Positions 13,171 to 26,171 of a stretch of 64,000 nucleotides of DNA are shown piece after piece. The DNA is from Arctopsyche grandis (taxonomy: Eukaryota; Arthropoda; Insecta; Trichoptera; Hydropsychidae). How positions within the stretch are numbered: the stretch's first letter is position 1; the number at the start of each line of letters is the position of its first letter. The DNA lies in contig NC_135365.1 of the NCBI RefSeq assembly GCF_051622035.1, forward strand, positions 14,860,001 to 14,924,000, given 5' to 3'. The notes under the pieces were generated by a model. It had not been told where the DNA came from. It saw only the letters and a program-made list of their open reading frames with translations, and did not search any database. The position numbers and the translations under genes are program-made.

Positions 13171-15289
13171 CCTTGCGGTGAATGACGATTAATTCCGTTT
13201 TCGATTTAAACACATACTTATTTACAACATTCGAAACGTTCTGTTTGTGGTAAAAGGCCACGCATTCAATCCCTGGAAAAGGTTTAAAAGCTTTATTCGA
13301 TATTTCTCCTCAATTTGAAACCTGATAACATTTTCAATATATGTATTAGTTGAATAGCATCAATCAACCAAATATGATATGAATAATTTAATTTAACACG
13401 AGTAATTTAAGAATATGACTTGAGCAAGACGGTTTTACCACACCAGTATAGAGGTAAAAAAAGACGATGACTTCTGTTCTTTTTTACTAGCATCTACATA
13501 TACTGGAGAACTATTGACGAAATACAAACAGGAGACAATGAAGAGGATAAAGGTACAATACAACAAATACTATCGTACTCTCATCATTCATTTATATTAT
13601 CTACATACATATATATTATCTATATGGACGATCGCACTATTCTCCCTATCGTATGTAATAAAAAGCTATTTTATTATTAAATACATACGATGAAGAATTT
13701 TCCATGGTAACCAAGAATTTATTTTTATTAAAGCTGATCGAAAAAATATAGTAGAATGTAAAATTGCGATACTTGTACTATATTTGTATCTATAATATGT
13801 ACATGCGAATATTGGAAAATCTTGTAAATATTTTCCACGTTTTATGTTACCGAGTTGATGATAACCAATTGTCAGGGATAGTTATGTCAATCAAATAATA
13901 TAATATCGTATTCATTTCGCATTAATATAGCAGCATTGTGACCCATTTACATCGAAATACCAGTATATCAATCATTTTATGCATAATATGAAACTTTCGA
14001 AATGTGTCCATCAATTAATTTGGATAGGCACAATGTATTTGTACGTATCAGATTATGATTAATGCTTCATCACATTTCAGAATAATTATTATCGACTTGC
14101 ATTTATGTAATCTATAAGAAGTTTTGTGAAAATCTAAAATGGCTATTATTTATGCCAGATGAATTATATATGTACATTTAAATTTACGTTCAGATTCGAA
14201 AACGCTCCGACAAATTAACTAAAGAGGTTCATTATCAAGTGTTGAGAGATTTATTTGGCTTTGGTATATGTTTATTTTACTTTATAGAAACTTTACTTTA
14301 TATTCAAATGTACATACTATATATTATATATTTATGTAACATACGAGTATAAAACAATTCACAAATACAAACGTGTTCGCCACTTTACCAATTTATTTCA
14401 TTACGTTATTTGAATTATACTTCATTAAATACGAAAAATTAAGTATCAGTTCAATTTCAATTACAAAACAACCGCAGCGATAAAATAATAATACATTATA
14501 CATACATATGTATAAATACAGAATTCTGTATATACAGAAATCAGAAACATATAGGCTGGGTTTTCCAACAAGTATCTTTTCAAGCGTGTTAAAATTACGT
14601 AGTTCTAGGATTATATGTATTATAAGAAAATTTGAAAAATTAAAACCTAATATAATCAATATTTCTTTTTGTTGAATAATTTAAATTTATGAGTGTCAAC
14701 TATATATTTCACATAACACGTTTTCAAATAACAAAGATAACATTTTTTTAATGGTAAAATTAAAGTGAATGCACCAGCAAATATGTAATGAGATTTCAAG
14801 AATTAATAAAAAAAAATTTTAGCCAGCGGTGCTATATTGTATGTACATATTTATGTACATTCATATGTATAATACTTGCAAGTAAGTAGTAAGTACTTAC
14901 AATACTCTCATCATTTCAAGTCATGATTATTAAACATATTTTATGTTTATATTTAATAAAAAAATTACCCACAAATGATTTCGTATGAGCGAAATTTATT
15001 ACTATATTTACATTTATACAATATGTATACATATACAAAAATACAACATGCGTAGGTATCAGAGTAGACCTCATTTTATACAAAGAAAAAATCCAATACG
15101 TATGTATGTATGTCTATGTATACTATTTTTTTCGTCTGTTTGTGTAAAATAACCATAAAAACTCAATTGAATTTTTTTTCACTTACGTATTGAAATACAA
15201 AAAATCTTATTTTCTACATAAAGAAAAGATGATAAAAATTATTTACGTTTACAGATGCTTTTTACGTAGTTTCTTATTGCGTAACAGTC
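13171..15289. other. AT-rich non-coding stretch
   Basis: No gene, RNA or bounded element that I can support. Simple ACAT/ATGT islands are present (about 13610, 14330, 14845 and 15105). Confidence 0.5.
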
Positions 15290-16130
15290 ACATAATGCTC
15301 TTATACTCTGATCTGTCCTTTAGTAAACATATTGACAATGTTGTAGCTCGAGCTTCGAGAGCTCTCAGGTTCGTGATCCGGTCCTCCAAATATGTACTTC
15401 AATACTTTTAAATAATACAAAATATTATATTGTACGTACGTTAGAAGTATTGTTGAATTTGCGTCCCAAATCTGGAACCCACTCTGGTGCAAGGGACAGA
15501 TTGGAGCGCACCCAGAAAAGATTCCTGAGGAGCGTCGGCAGCCGTTTTAGATTGTCCTATGCATCCTATGAAAATGCTTGTAAGTGTCAGCATCTGCTTC
15601 CACTTGTCAAAAGAAGGGAGATAGCTGTCTTCTTAACAGCTTTGAACATCCTCAACGGCTCGATCGACAGTCCTCAATTATTGAGCAGACTATCATTGCG
15701 TGTGCCAAATAGAACGATCAGATGTAATGAGCTCCTTTACGTCCCTAATATATTTTCAAATTATGGAAGAAGCTCATTTATCTGATGTGCAAGCTCCACC
15801 ATCAATACACTCATTTCTACAATTTGTGTTTTTGACTTATTTAATATTAATGCAAATCAAGCTAGAGTGATTGTTGCCAATTTGTTTTTTGATGCTTAAC
15901 ATTGTTGTAAATTGATAATTGTGATTGTGAATTTTTATTATATTATTGTTTTTATTTTTTATATTATTGTTTTTATTATTTTATTGTATTGTTATTTTTA
16001 TTATTTTTATCTTTATGCTTTTTCTAATTATCTTACTTTATTATTATTTTTATTTTTTTATTTTAATGTTTAAACTTTTCTTTTTCTAACACCTATGTAC
16101 ATACATATGTACATATATGCGAAAATTTTA
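15290..16130 (+). pseudogene. 5'-truncated, frameshifted LINE (Jockey/CR1-type) 3' end
   Basis: The reading frame from 15301 gives SDLSFSKHIDNVVARASRAL, the post-catalytic part of LINE reverse transcriptases. A stop near 15409 and frameshifts then interrupt it: VRSIVEFASQIWNP is in a second frame (about 15438-15480), and LERTQKRFLRS through LNILNGSIDSPQLLSR is in a third (15490-15690). A short C-terminal remnant reaches about 15835. A T-rich 3' untranslated region follows to about 16090, like those before the hairpin tails at 29288 and 63575. No intact catalytic core remains, so it is dead. Confidence 0.75.
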
Positions 16131-16154
16131 AAAATGATTTTTCTTATAATAATT

Positions 16155-16310
16155 ACACTGTTCGAAAAATGACGACTTTTTTTTGGTTCAGAGACGAGAT
16201 ATGACTTTTCTTATAGATCTATACCCAGTGAACACGAATCTGGTAAATGTTGATTAGCTCGAGATTCAGGGGTAAATGTTGATTGGCTCGAGATTCAGAG
16301 GTATGTATAT
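16155..16310 (+). repeat. Unknown dispersed repeat, + copy
   Basis: Matches the reverse complement of 54866-54987 (shared AGAGACGAGATATGACTTTT, then CCAGTGAACACGAATCTGGT, then TTGATTGGCTCGAGATTC). In this copy a 28-30-bp segment, TAAATGTTGATTAGCTCGAG and its continuation, is duplicated in tandem. One end reads ACACTGTTCGA. The family is not recognised. Confidence 0.65.
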
Positions 16311-17275
16311 GTGTTTTTTAAATCGCGCAGTTTTTCTATATCTTGTTGTTGTTCAGTTGATGTCTCAAAATCTGTCATATTCCTGTTCAAAATAAATATT
16401 GCAATCTATAGTCGGGTATTTTATCTTTCATTTGTAGTACTTTTCAGCTTAGTAGTCGTCTAGTTCAAATCAAAAGTCAAAAAAACGTATTTTCATTTCA
16501 GATTTTTTCCCACTGTTAATATTATTTTATATTGAGTATTTTCTATTGAAACATGTTTATTGAGATAATGTTCTGGCCACACTATTTTTTGTTTTCGTTT
16601 AAAAAGGTTAATTGAAAGTGTGCTGAATTTTAAATCGGTTAAATTGCGAGCTAAAAGCTCGTACTAGTATTTACTCGTATTTACACGAATCTGAATTGAA
16701 TTAATATGGATAATTTATGAAATTGTCTTTATATGAGATTTAAATAAAAATCCACCTAGAAAAATCATATTTCGACCATTCTTGTGGTTTAATAGCAAAA
16801 ATTCTATTGATAACTGACTTACCTCGATAAAATGAACGAATTTTTTGAATTTAAAAAGAAATAAAGAAATAAATAATATTTCTTTCACTCTTTTTCCAAT
16901 TTTTTTTATGAAAATTGAGAATACACTGGTAAAATCTAAATTTTATTTTAGTACCTACTGGATATGTATGTTGTAAGTTTCAGAAACACAATACGCAATT
17001 GTCAGTCTACGCTCTACACCATAGAGTAAAAATGTCAAGCCCTCTGAAACCCATTTGGTGACTTATTTTTGCAATTTTTCGTACACATTACTCAAAGAAA
17101 ATATGAAAATCTAAATGGAAACATTCATTCCATTTAAACTACAAAAGTGCCCATTGATCGTTTATTTTTCATTTAATAGTAATATAAAACAAAATTATGT
17201 ACATATGTATGTATAAACAAATGAATATAATTTTCAGTGTCGATTTTCTAAATCGATAATATTTTTACTTTATTC

Positions 17276-19165
17276 ATGTACGTAGAATTGATGAAGTTTT
17301 GTGATAATGCGAAAATTCTAACTCGAGATTTTGACTGATTATGTTTTCTAGATCTAGAAAAAATATGTGTGTGTCTGTGTGTCTATTTTGGGGATTTTTC
17401 GAATACCGTTAGTCCTATCGAAACTTAGTATCGGTTACTGAAATTCTTATCAATACGACGTAAATTTTTTTCAAATTTTTAAATTAAACGAAAATGATAC
17501 TCCCCTTATATGTAGGTGTCCTCTTTTTTAAGTTTTTGAATTGAATTTTCTCCCAAACCGCTAACTGAATCAGATTGAATTTTTTTACATGCAATAGAAA
17601 TTATAAATTTTATACCGTAATATTTTTTAAATATTTTTACCTCGACCGAAAGTAGTACTTTTACTCTATAGAATCAATAAAAAACAATTCATAAAAAAAC
17701 GCGGTGTCGGATGTCGGTGATTTGTCAAAGGGTTTTTTTTCTTTCGTCGAAATAAAATTAATAATCACACATTATCCGATAAATTTTACCTCTGAAATGA
17801 TTTAATTACTTGATTTATTTCGACGAGAGAAACAATTGAAGAATAAAAAAATCCGTTTGATGTGACCGACAACACCCCGGGTTAGCAAAAATCGTTGGAT
17901 CACCCATACTAATACATGATATATTCTCAGTAACTGCGCATTACGGGGAAGTAAAAATAATAATTCTTTGATTTTTTTTCGATCTTAGTGCGTATCTTCG
18001 TAAGTCAAAACATCTTCGACAAACAAAAGTCGAGGATTACCTGTATGTGATTGTTGATGATCTAATTTTAAGTCAATCTCGAAAATTTATTTAAATTGTG
18101 CATGTTCTGTTTTAACTTTCAATATTTAATTTTAATTTTAATATAATGATTATAATTTTATTTTGATACTTGAATTTAATTTTAATATAATAATAATAGT
18201 TTTAATTTTGATATTTAATTTCAATTTTTAAATTTAATTTTTATTTCGATATTTTGTACGCTACTGGTTTTAAAAGTTCGTTGGCTTGGTGCGTACGCAC
18301 CATTAGAAAAGGCAAAAATGTTGTGACCACACGATTTTTTCCACACCCCTGAACGTATCAAGCTGAAAAATTATACATATTTGTATTCTTTGTGTACTAA
18401 TTTAGAGTTGATAAGATGTTGGTCAGAATTCGTACACCAGAAGTAGTAATTTTTTTCAAAACAATGTATCATTATTTTATTTTGAACTTTCAATTATTTT
18501 ATTTTCTTGTTATTTAATGTGTATAATATTTATAATGATTTTAAGTTATAAAAACAATTTGAACAAAATCTAAAAATCGGAAGTAGCACTTTTGTGTTTT
18601 GTAAGTTTTCTTACATTCGCGCTAGTTAAGGGCTGAAGACAACCCTCGACCATTATACTCATTCATCGTAAATTCATCACTTCTGTGACACATTAATTAT
18701 GACTCTTTCGTTGTCACATGATGTGTAATAAATATAAATAACAAACGACTAACCAGTAGAGATAAGACACACCTAATTTTATAAGTACACCATTGATTTA
18801 TGACGCACCTAATTAATGAATAGCACTATTCATATGTACTGCACCCATGCACTGACTAAGCAAGATTGTACAATAAGTGTCTTCAACACATTCATTGTTT
18901 GCTAACGAGTATATAAACTCGACATTGTTAGAATTTAAGTTAGTCCGTAATCAACTCTTGTACCGAATATTAAAATAAATTGTTTTTTTATTCAAACCGT
19001 TCGTCTGCAATTCTTTATTCACTCAATTTGTACCGAAAATGCTCTCATTACACGGTACGTGTGAACGTGTTTGTCTGTTTAATTATCGAATTTTGTTTTG
19101 TGGCCTTCTTATATTCCTCAAATACACAGATAAAGTCGTAGGTTGGTCACATCCGATTTTATTTT
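17276..19165 (+). repeat. Large unknown repeat, copy 1
   Basis: Shares its order of blocks with 51241-53430: AGTTTTGTGAT near the start, GATCTAGAAAAAA, TTTTTCCACACCCCTGAACG (18337), ATTTAATGTGTATAATATTT, GAAAATGCTCTCA (19036) and TTGGTCACATCCGATTTT near the end. A motif like CGGAAGTAGTACTTTT recurs at about 17649, 18441 and 18573. It has no open reading frame or recognisable termini and is interrupted by the LTR-like block 18634-19021. Confidence 0.65.
18634..19021 (+). mobile_element. Probable solo LTR
   Basis: About 388 bp (TG...CA) absent from the corresponding place in the paralogous repeat (between 53290 and 53305), so it is an insertion. It carries LTR promoter order: a TATA box GAGTATATAAACTCG at 18908, then an AATAAA-type signal near 18974. 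Exact boundaries and a clean target duplication are not visible. Confidence 0.5.
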
Positions 19166-19399
19166 GTTTCGTGTTACCAACTTCTCTTCAAAAATATTGT
19201 ATGGAAAATTTATTCACATCAATACAACCTACATATGTCAATACCAAAATACACCTTTATATTACACATGTATTCGATATGAATATGACGATTCATTTCA
19301 AGGATTACGCATTGTAAATATGTAAATAGATACATACATTCATACATATGTAGGTACTCCGCTACTCCCGGAAGTGATACACGTGGAAATGTGATACCT

Positions 19400-19760
19400 A
19401 CATACATTCTCTCCTCCCCAAGGATTTCTCTTTCTGTCCTTCGAAATTATTGTTCTGCGCATTTCGTCCCCCTTACCATTGATGTCCATTGTTGTTGTCG
19501 CCAGCTCCCCTTCGAGAGCTTTCTCGCCAATTTCCAGAGCTTTTCAACGGTCGCGTGTTGTCCGTGATTCGTTAGAATGTAGGGGTACATAAGAGGCTTT
19601 ATTTCAAAAGCGAACTTTCATCACGCCGCTAGTCCTGCGAAATGTACCTAAAGGCACGTACAACGATTTATTCGCATTTTGAAGGACACGTGTCGCAATG
19701 GCGAACCTTTATAAATAATACCTCGTAAGATTCCGGAAACTTTTTACGCGACGTGCCGTT
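19400..19760. other. Less AT-rich island of unknown role
   Basis: About 360 bp clearly richer in G+C and CpG than the flanks (CTTTCTCGCCAATTTCC, AACGGTCGCGTGTTGTCCG). It could be a promoter, an unrecognised exon or a degraded element. No convincing splice sites or reading frame. Confidence 0.3.
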
Positions 19761-20669
19761 TCATCTGTTAATTGTTCGTCTGGAGAAAATTGATACCAGC
19801 ATTTTCTTCAGCCGGTTTCGTATTATTTTCACGTATTTAGCCAGAAAATTTTCTATACTATTGTATTTCGGATATATTCGTCAAATAAACATCGCTCAAC
19901 AAACAACTCACATATCCCACTATCATTATTTTTTGTTTGTAAATCCCAATAATGCGATATGATAGTTGGAAATCGTTCATATATTTTGCTTCGATTAATT
20001 ATAATGTCTCATAAACGGTCGTAATGTGTCATTGAACTCGTAAGTTCACTTACATCAAAACGGAAAAAATATATAAACGTCAGATTAAACGTGAATTATT
20101 CAGATATGAAAATCTTCGTATTCATATCACCCTTAACTTTTGGAGAAAATGTACGTAAATTTTAATTTTTGCCACGTACTCATATTTTTTCAATAAAATA
20201 TATTCATAGAGGAAATTTCACCACATATTATATAACAAAAATGGATTGACTCCCACTCTGACTTGAACGATTTTAGTAAGATCGACTTTTTTTGCCAACT
20301 TGTGTATAAGATTAATAGCAATAAAAACAATAGCGATTTTCAAATTATAAAAAATTAAAGGAGTTAAAAAGTCAATAAAAATTGACATTTAACCGAATTT
20401 ATTTAATTATTGGTAATTGAATAGCTATAAATAAAAAGTAAGTATATTCATAGTATACATATGTATGGGTATTAATTTCATACACAAACAAATCAATTTA
20501 ATTTAAAAAAAAATGAGAATTAAAAAAAACATATCTATATAAAGTAAAAAGTATGAGACAAATATGAGAAATTCAACGATTTTATTTATAATATAATTTA
20601 AATTCACAATATTTACTAAAAAAAACTATTAAATTTCAATTTATTAGTGGATTTAATTATTAATAAATA

Positions 20670-20755
20670 ATAACAAAAAAAGGAGTTGGAGTCAGTTGAT
20701 TATTTACGACTCCGACTGCCACTCTGTTTGAAATTGCTCCGACTCCACAGCCCTA
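20670..20755. mobile_element. Right end of a hAT-like element
   Basis: Ends GCTCCGACTCCACAGCCCTA, the inverse of a TAGGGCTGTGGAGTCGGAGC-type terminus, preceded by repeated GGAGTTGGAGTC and ACTCCGACTGCCACTC motifs. A degraded partner may lie near 20250 (ATTGACTCCCACTCTGACTT). Family assignment rests on the terminus alone. Confidence 0.4.
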
Positions 20756-21417
20756 TGCATACATATATATGTACATATGTAATTCTAAACTTCAGTGAAA
20801 AATACATACATATGTATGTAATGTTGTCTTGGAACTTACATGTGGGAATTGGTGTCATTTTGACGGATATACATATTTGGACAATATCTACACATGTAAA
20901 TAGGATCCTTATTTTATGTCAAAAGGTACCTATTGAATCCTTTTATGTATTTATAATATGTCAAAGTGTAAATATTGATATGCCTATACATACATTTCTG
21001 AAATTATACTATAATACATAAATTTTATGAGCCAAAGTCTTTTCATAATCAAAATATATAGGAAGATGTATTTAGTAAAGTGCTTTTTCGTATAAAAAGG
21101 TCGTTATTTTTTCCTTTACGGCTTCATGAATTTCGGCAAAAAATATAATTAGCAGTTGTGCGTTTTATTAACATTTTGTGAAAAATTCGTTAAAGCATCA
21201 CACAAAAGGAAATGCAAGAAACCGACGATCCATAAATTAAAAATGAAAATAAACCAAATACTAGTACTACGTATTATTCATATTCTGTTGACTTCCTCGA
21301 ATTTTTATTCACTCGTAAAAAAGAACGTTGAAAACTTTTTCGAGACTCGTAAAATTGTTCATGAATGTTTACCATTTGAACGAATAAATAACCTTTCGTA
21401 AATGTACATTGTGCAAA

Positions 21418-21495
21418 TGAATATTTACTATTAGATTCGCCATGTTTAAGCTGTTTATACTACAAATACTGAGCGAAGCCGGGTAAAACAACTAG
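21418..21495 (+). mobile_element. Helitron-like 3' end
   Basis: Contains TTACTATTAGATTCGCCATG and AATACTGAGCGAAGCCGGGT, and ends AACAACTAG before a T. The CTAG end just after a GC-rich motif fits the CTRR terminus of Helitrons, which insert between A and T. Matching 3' ends occur at 26171 and, reversed, at 23192 and about 22996. Confidence 0.55.
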
Positions 21496-22995
21496 TATTA
21501 TATATGTATAAAAACACTGTGTAGGCTCTATAGACTCTAAAGTCATTAAGGACCGAACCAATTTTATTATCCAACAAATTGGGAACTTATTGGGATATTT
21601 TAATGGTACAACTTCAGTGAAAACATAGAGGGTATTTTATAATATAATCAATATTTTAATTCAAATAGATTTGACATGGAACATGCTTTGTAAGGTATTA
21701 ATTAAATGTCTAACTTTTAACCCAGATTTGATGTACGCATTGGATGTAGATAACTGTATAAGTACGTGAGACGCCAATGTTGAAATTTCCCGAATTCCGG
21801 AAATAATTTATTTTTCAAGCTCGACGGAAAAACTCTGCAAGGCGTCGAATGAGAAAATGGGCAATATTGCGAAAATTCGAATGAATAGCGCGATAAATTA
21901 GTTTTCGATCGTCGTTTGTATCTTAATCGAACACAATTCGCTGACATTTGACAATTTGTGATTATAACGAATGACTGATTTCATTCGAATTTCCCAAATA
22001 TGTACATATATTTGTACATTTTATGCAAATCCCGACTGCAAAAACATGGTGGGAACGACATTTTTTTAATAAGAGTTCATCATTGTCTTGTCTAGACATA
22101 AACATCCAAAGAATAAAAATCGACAAGATTTTTGTTTTCACTGTGGAGATTTTGAAGACATCAATCGATTTACATAACTATGTACATATGTATGTAAATA
22201 CATAGCTCTGTGTCTTATGAAGTACATGTATGAGTTTTCAATCAATTTTAATTAGTCGGCCAATCAATAATTTTGAAGAATTGATTCTCTTATTAATTAA
22301 GCAATTTCTATTCCTCATTCATGAAATAATCCCGAAGTACAAATATAGATAAAATAATATATTCATATAAAATATGTGGATATTTATATCACGTCAATGT
22401 CAAGACACGTCTTATATGAAATTTGAAAATTATTAACCCCGAAGCTTATTACATACATTTATGTTAATTTCGTACTTAATTTAATATCAAATGTGAATAA
22501 CATACAACTACATCTACAAACATCGAGCTATTCTGGTTCAATTTATAATATAGTATTTTTTTCAATTAATTTATTAATGTTTAATTTAGACCAAGTATTT
22601 TAAAGCAGGGACCCGAACCAGAACCGAAAACCGAAAACCAGTATAACCGTTATTTTTGCCGGTACGAAAAACGAACCGATATTTTTTTCGGTTCGGTTAA
22701 ATGAATATATGTATATATGTACTTTGGGGATGATAGAATTAATGAACAAACAGACAGGAATGTATATTAAAAATATGTTTTTGAAACTGTTAAAAATATA
22801 AAATATCGATATCAAAGTAAATACTCTGTTACAACATATAATGGAGCTAATATGATCGAATTTGTCAACTTTTTAGAAAACGAAATAGAATATTAATTAC
22901 TATATATATTTACTTAATTACTATAATTAATTTATATTATTAAGTAAATATAAAGTAATTATGTATATTAATTACTATAATTACTTTATATTACA

Positions 22996-23191
22996 AATTA
23001 AGTTCGCTCGGTATTTGTAATATAAACCGATTAAATATGGCCAATCTAATAGTTTTATTAAATGTATTTGAATAGTTTTATTTTATTTAAATATTCGTTT
23101 GTTTTTTTATTAAATTGAACGTCACGAATTCTACGAATCAACAATAGTCAAATAATTACATACAAAGTCTCTTTCGAAATTATATATTAGA
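22996..23191 (-). mobile_element. Mini-Helitron, - strand, 3' end decayed
   Basis: The 5' end on the - strand is TCTAATATATAATTTCG at 23191, identical to the start at 25309. The 3' part has the diverged AATACCGAGCGAAC signature near 22996. It abuts the 3' CTAG of the next copy. Confidence 0.5.
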
Positions 23192-23424
23192 CTAGTTGTT
23201 TTAGCCGGCTTCGCTCAGAATTTGTAATATAAACAGCTTAAACATTGCGAATCTAATAGTAAATATTCATTTTTTTTTATCAAATTTATTTGAATCGAAA
23301 AAAAAAATTTAATTCAACCATATCAAATCGTCTTCGTAGAAACTTTGATTTGTTTTTCGATTACCAACAAACCCAACATACATATGTACATACAAAGTCT
23401 CTTTCGAAAGTATATATTATATGA
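23192..23424 (-). mobile_element. Mini-Helitron, - strand
   Basis: About 233 bp. The - strand begins TCATATAATATATACTTTCG (23424) and ends GCGAAGCCGGCTAAAACAACTAG (23192, with an AGT junction). Non-coding. It sits directly against the 5' end of the preceding copy, giving a head-to-tail pair. Confidence 0.55.
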
Positions 23425-24655
23425 AGCAAATATGATACCTTCCATTGAGAACTGTTCTTTATGTGGCACATATGTACTTTAATTAGCAATCCAAGATTCT
23501 ATTAACGATTCCGATTTAAATAAAATTATATGTGAACTCAATATACATATATCATAGATATCAATGAACACATTATAAATCGGCTATCTAAAGTGCGCGA
23601 TTCAAACACCTGTGAACGGAAAAGCAAGAGAAAATACACCCATACCCAGAGAAATGTTATAATAATAATGGCGCCCTTTTGAATACATTTCTTGTTTCAA
23701 TAATTAACTTCTAAAATAAAACAAATTACTAGATTCTCTCTTAACTATTGCCACACTTTTGTTTCTAAAAGCAAGGTCCGATGAAAAGTTAGTAAGCCTA
23801 GAGAAAGTCAATTAAGTACGATTTAAAAAAAGGTATTTTGTCTGCATTTTAGCTGCATCAGAATCCACCCTCTATTCCGCAGTGCACCAGCGGTAAGCTG
23901 TACACGCTAGGAAATATTCTCCTTTGACATTTTAACTATGTATATGATCACAATAAGTTATATCGAAAATCCATATAAAGAGAGGTATAGACGGTTTGGG
24001 TGTATTTACATTAACTTGCCAATATTTAAAGAGAACCGAAAACCGGAACGGAGCCGATATATTTTTTTTACCGAATCGGAACGAAAAAAATAACGGTTCG
24101 GGTCCCTGTTTAAGATTTGCATCTAGAAGAAGTATTACATTATAAATCATTTTTTTACAAGTATACATATGTATTTGTACATCCAAGGGTCAATTTAACA
24201 TGGTTCCCGGAAGAATGCACTGAATAGTGGCGCAGTTTCGAGAAATCCTAATTTTCAAAGGTGCTCAAGAAGAACTTACGCAATAGAATTCCACAAAAAA
24301 GGGTTAACATATATACATATATATGTATGTGTATATAGGTACATACACACATGCTAAAGCTAGATTTGCTATGTAGCTTGCAAACATAATTTACGAATGG
24401 ACCTTTTCACAATCGTCGACTGGCAAATAAATCAATATAATAAATTTATTTATCATTCAAAATATGTATTCCAATTCAGACCGTATTGTCCTGAAAATTC
24501 AATTGAGCGAACTTGACCTACCTACCCTTCACTATTTCAACTCAATTTGTGTTATAAACAAAATTATCTGACAAAATAAAACTTTATCAATCAGAAGTAT
24601 TTATAATATTAAAAATATTATATATATTCTCATATTTACTAAATATATACATATA

Positions 24656-24786
<131 letters not shown>

Positions 24787-25308
24787 AAATAAGTGATTTT
24801 TCAATTCAGCTTCATTATTAAAACTATGTACATATTAGAAATGCCGAATTGATCTTATCTCTAATTATGCATATACAGTTCTCAAAACGGCCGCAACATA
24901 CACACGAATTATCATAATTGTACTGCACGGTGTCCAGGGCCGCGCCTAGGAGTTCTGCCGCCTGTGTACAAACTTAAATCGACCGCTCTTTAATTTTATC
25001 AGCATTTATATAAACCATTAATAAAAATTAAAAAAAAAATGAGTGCATGCGAGTAGTGCAAAAATATTACCTTGTGAGAAATATAGTGTTGAAAATTTTA
25101 ATCACCATAAAAATTAACCAAAAATCAGATCAAACCAAAACATTTAGTTCTGAACAGGATCAGACGACAAGAGAGGCTGGACGTTTTCAAGTTCATCCAT
25201 GAAAATATAGTCTTTTTACCCCGAACCCACATCTAGGACAATGTTCTTTCGATGACCAACCAATACTCAACACCCTTGAAAAAATACACCTGGCAGTCGC
25301 AAAGATAA

Positions 25309-25343
25309 TCTAATATATAATTTCGAAAGAGATTTTGCATATG
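25309..25343 (+). mobile_element. Helitron-like 5' end fragment
   Basis: TCTAATATATAATTTCGAAA then GAGATTTTGCATATG, the same start as the - strand element at 23191. Cut off by a TTTA repeat tract that begins the LINE fragment. Confidence 0.45.
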
Positions 25344-25560
25344 TACATATATTTATTTATTTATTTATTTTATTTATTTTATTGTCACAAATCAATACAC
25401 ACTCGCCATTACAGATTTGCTCCAATGCGACGGGTGTACGTTAATGAAATACATAAACAATCAGAAATCAGAAATACAGTAATACATACATATACAATCA
25501 GAATATATAGAATATAACAATTAGTCAGAAATAATAATCATAGTGACATCTATGGATTTC
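25344..25560 (-). mobile_element. LINE 3'-end fragment
   Basis: Starts on the + strand with (TTTA)n TTTTATTG, meaning a - strand element with a (TAAA)n tail, like 31100 and 45645. The remaining sequence is AT-rich 3' untranslated sequence; no reverse-transcriptase motif is left. Confidence 0.4.
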
Positions 25561-25639
25561 AGATTACTGTGTATAATTATCACAAATTATACACAGGCAG
25601 ATTTTTGTGACAACAGGATTAGATTTAATACCAATTTTC

Positions 25640-25805
25640 AGGAACCGTTTCAGCAATGATCAGATAAAATTGGCAAACTCTGATAGAGAAACGATCGATT
25701 TGGAGTCACAAAACCCCCAAATCTAACCAGCAGTGGCGAGGACACGAACCTATGACCTCAGTGATGCTAAATATATACGCTATCACTAAGCCAAACTGCT
25801 GGCTA
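25640..25805 (-). mobile_element. SINE, reverse orientation
   Basis: On the - strand, a tRNA-like head (AGCAGTTTGGCTTAGTGATA with a B-box-like region near 25745) is followed by the shared central block TATCAGAGTTTGCCAATTTT (25684 downward) and ACGGTTCC. The tail hairpin is absent. Confidence 0.6.
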
Positions 25806-25889
25806 TATATGTAACCTTGGTTGGTTGGTTCGTAGACAACACATTCGATTTATTTATTTTTTCAATTCATAGGCACCGATTCGATTCGA

Positions 25890-25991
25890 TTCAAAGGATT
25901 TGAAAGCCCCGGGGGCGAAGTCTCAGGGGGTGAAGTCCCGAGGGGCGCCGGGGCGAAGTCCCGAGAGGCGCCAGGGGCGCAGGCGCCGGAT
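25890..25991 (+). repeat. GC-rich GGGGCGAAGTC minisatellite
   Basis: A short array of GGGCGAAGTCYC-type units alternating with GGGGCGCC, sharply GC-rich against AT-rich surroundings. It lies just 5' of a mini-Helitron, and such GC-rich modules are plausibly Helitron-internal. Confidence 0.55.
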
Positions 25992-26171
25992 TCTGGTATA
26001 CATATATTTTCTAAAGAGACTTAGTATATATGTTTGTTTGTTCGTGACAGTCAATTTAATAAAAAAACAAATGAGTATTCAAATAAATTTAATAAACTGT
26101 TTACTATTAGATTAGTCATGTTTAATCGGTTTATATTACAAATACCAAGCGAAGCCGGGTAAAACCACTAG
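25992..26171 (+). mobile_element. Mini-Helitron
   Basis: Begins TCTGGTATACATATATTTTC then TAAAGAGACTTAGTATATATG (compare the starts at 23191 and 25309). Ends AAATACCAAGCGAAGCCGGG, TAAAACCACTAG before T26172. About 180 bp, non-coding, non-autonomous. Confidence 0.55.

Larger units (their letters stand above)
22606..24108. mobile_element. hAT-like element carrying nested Helitrons
   Basis: Perfect 14-bp inverted ends CAGGGACCCGAACC and GGTTCGGGTCCCTG, with subterminal GGTTCGG and AACCGAAAACCG motifs on both sides, as in hAT transposase-binding regions. The flanks TTTTAAAG and TTTAAGAT only weakly resemble an 8-bp duplication. The interior carries two mini-Helitrons (22996-23424). No transposase frame seen. 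Confidence 0.55.

Noticed and set aside
18634-19021. Short host gene with TATA box and poly(A) signal
   Set aside because: Absent from the paralogous repeat at 53.3 kb and without a frame; an inserted LTR explains both signals.
20686-21021. 111-aa + strand frame
   Set aside because: Begins inside a hAT-like terminus and continues through ACAT repeats.
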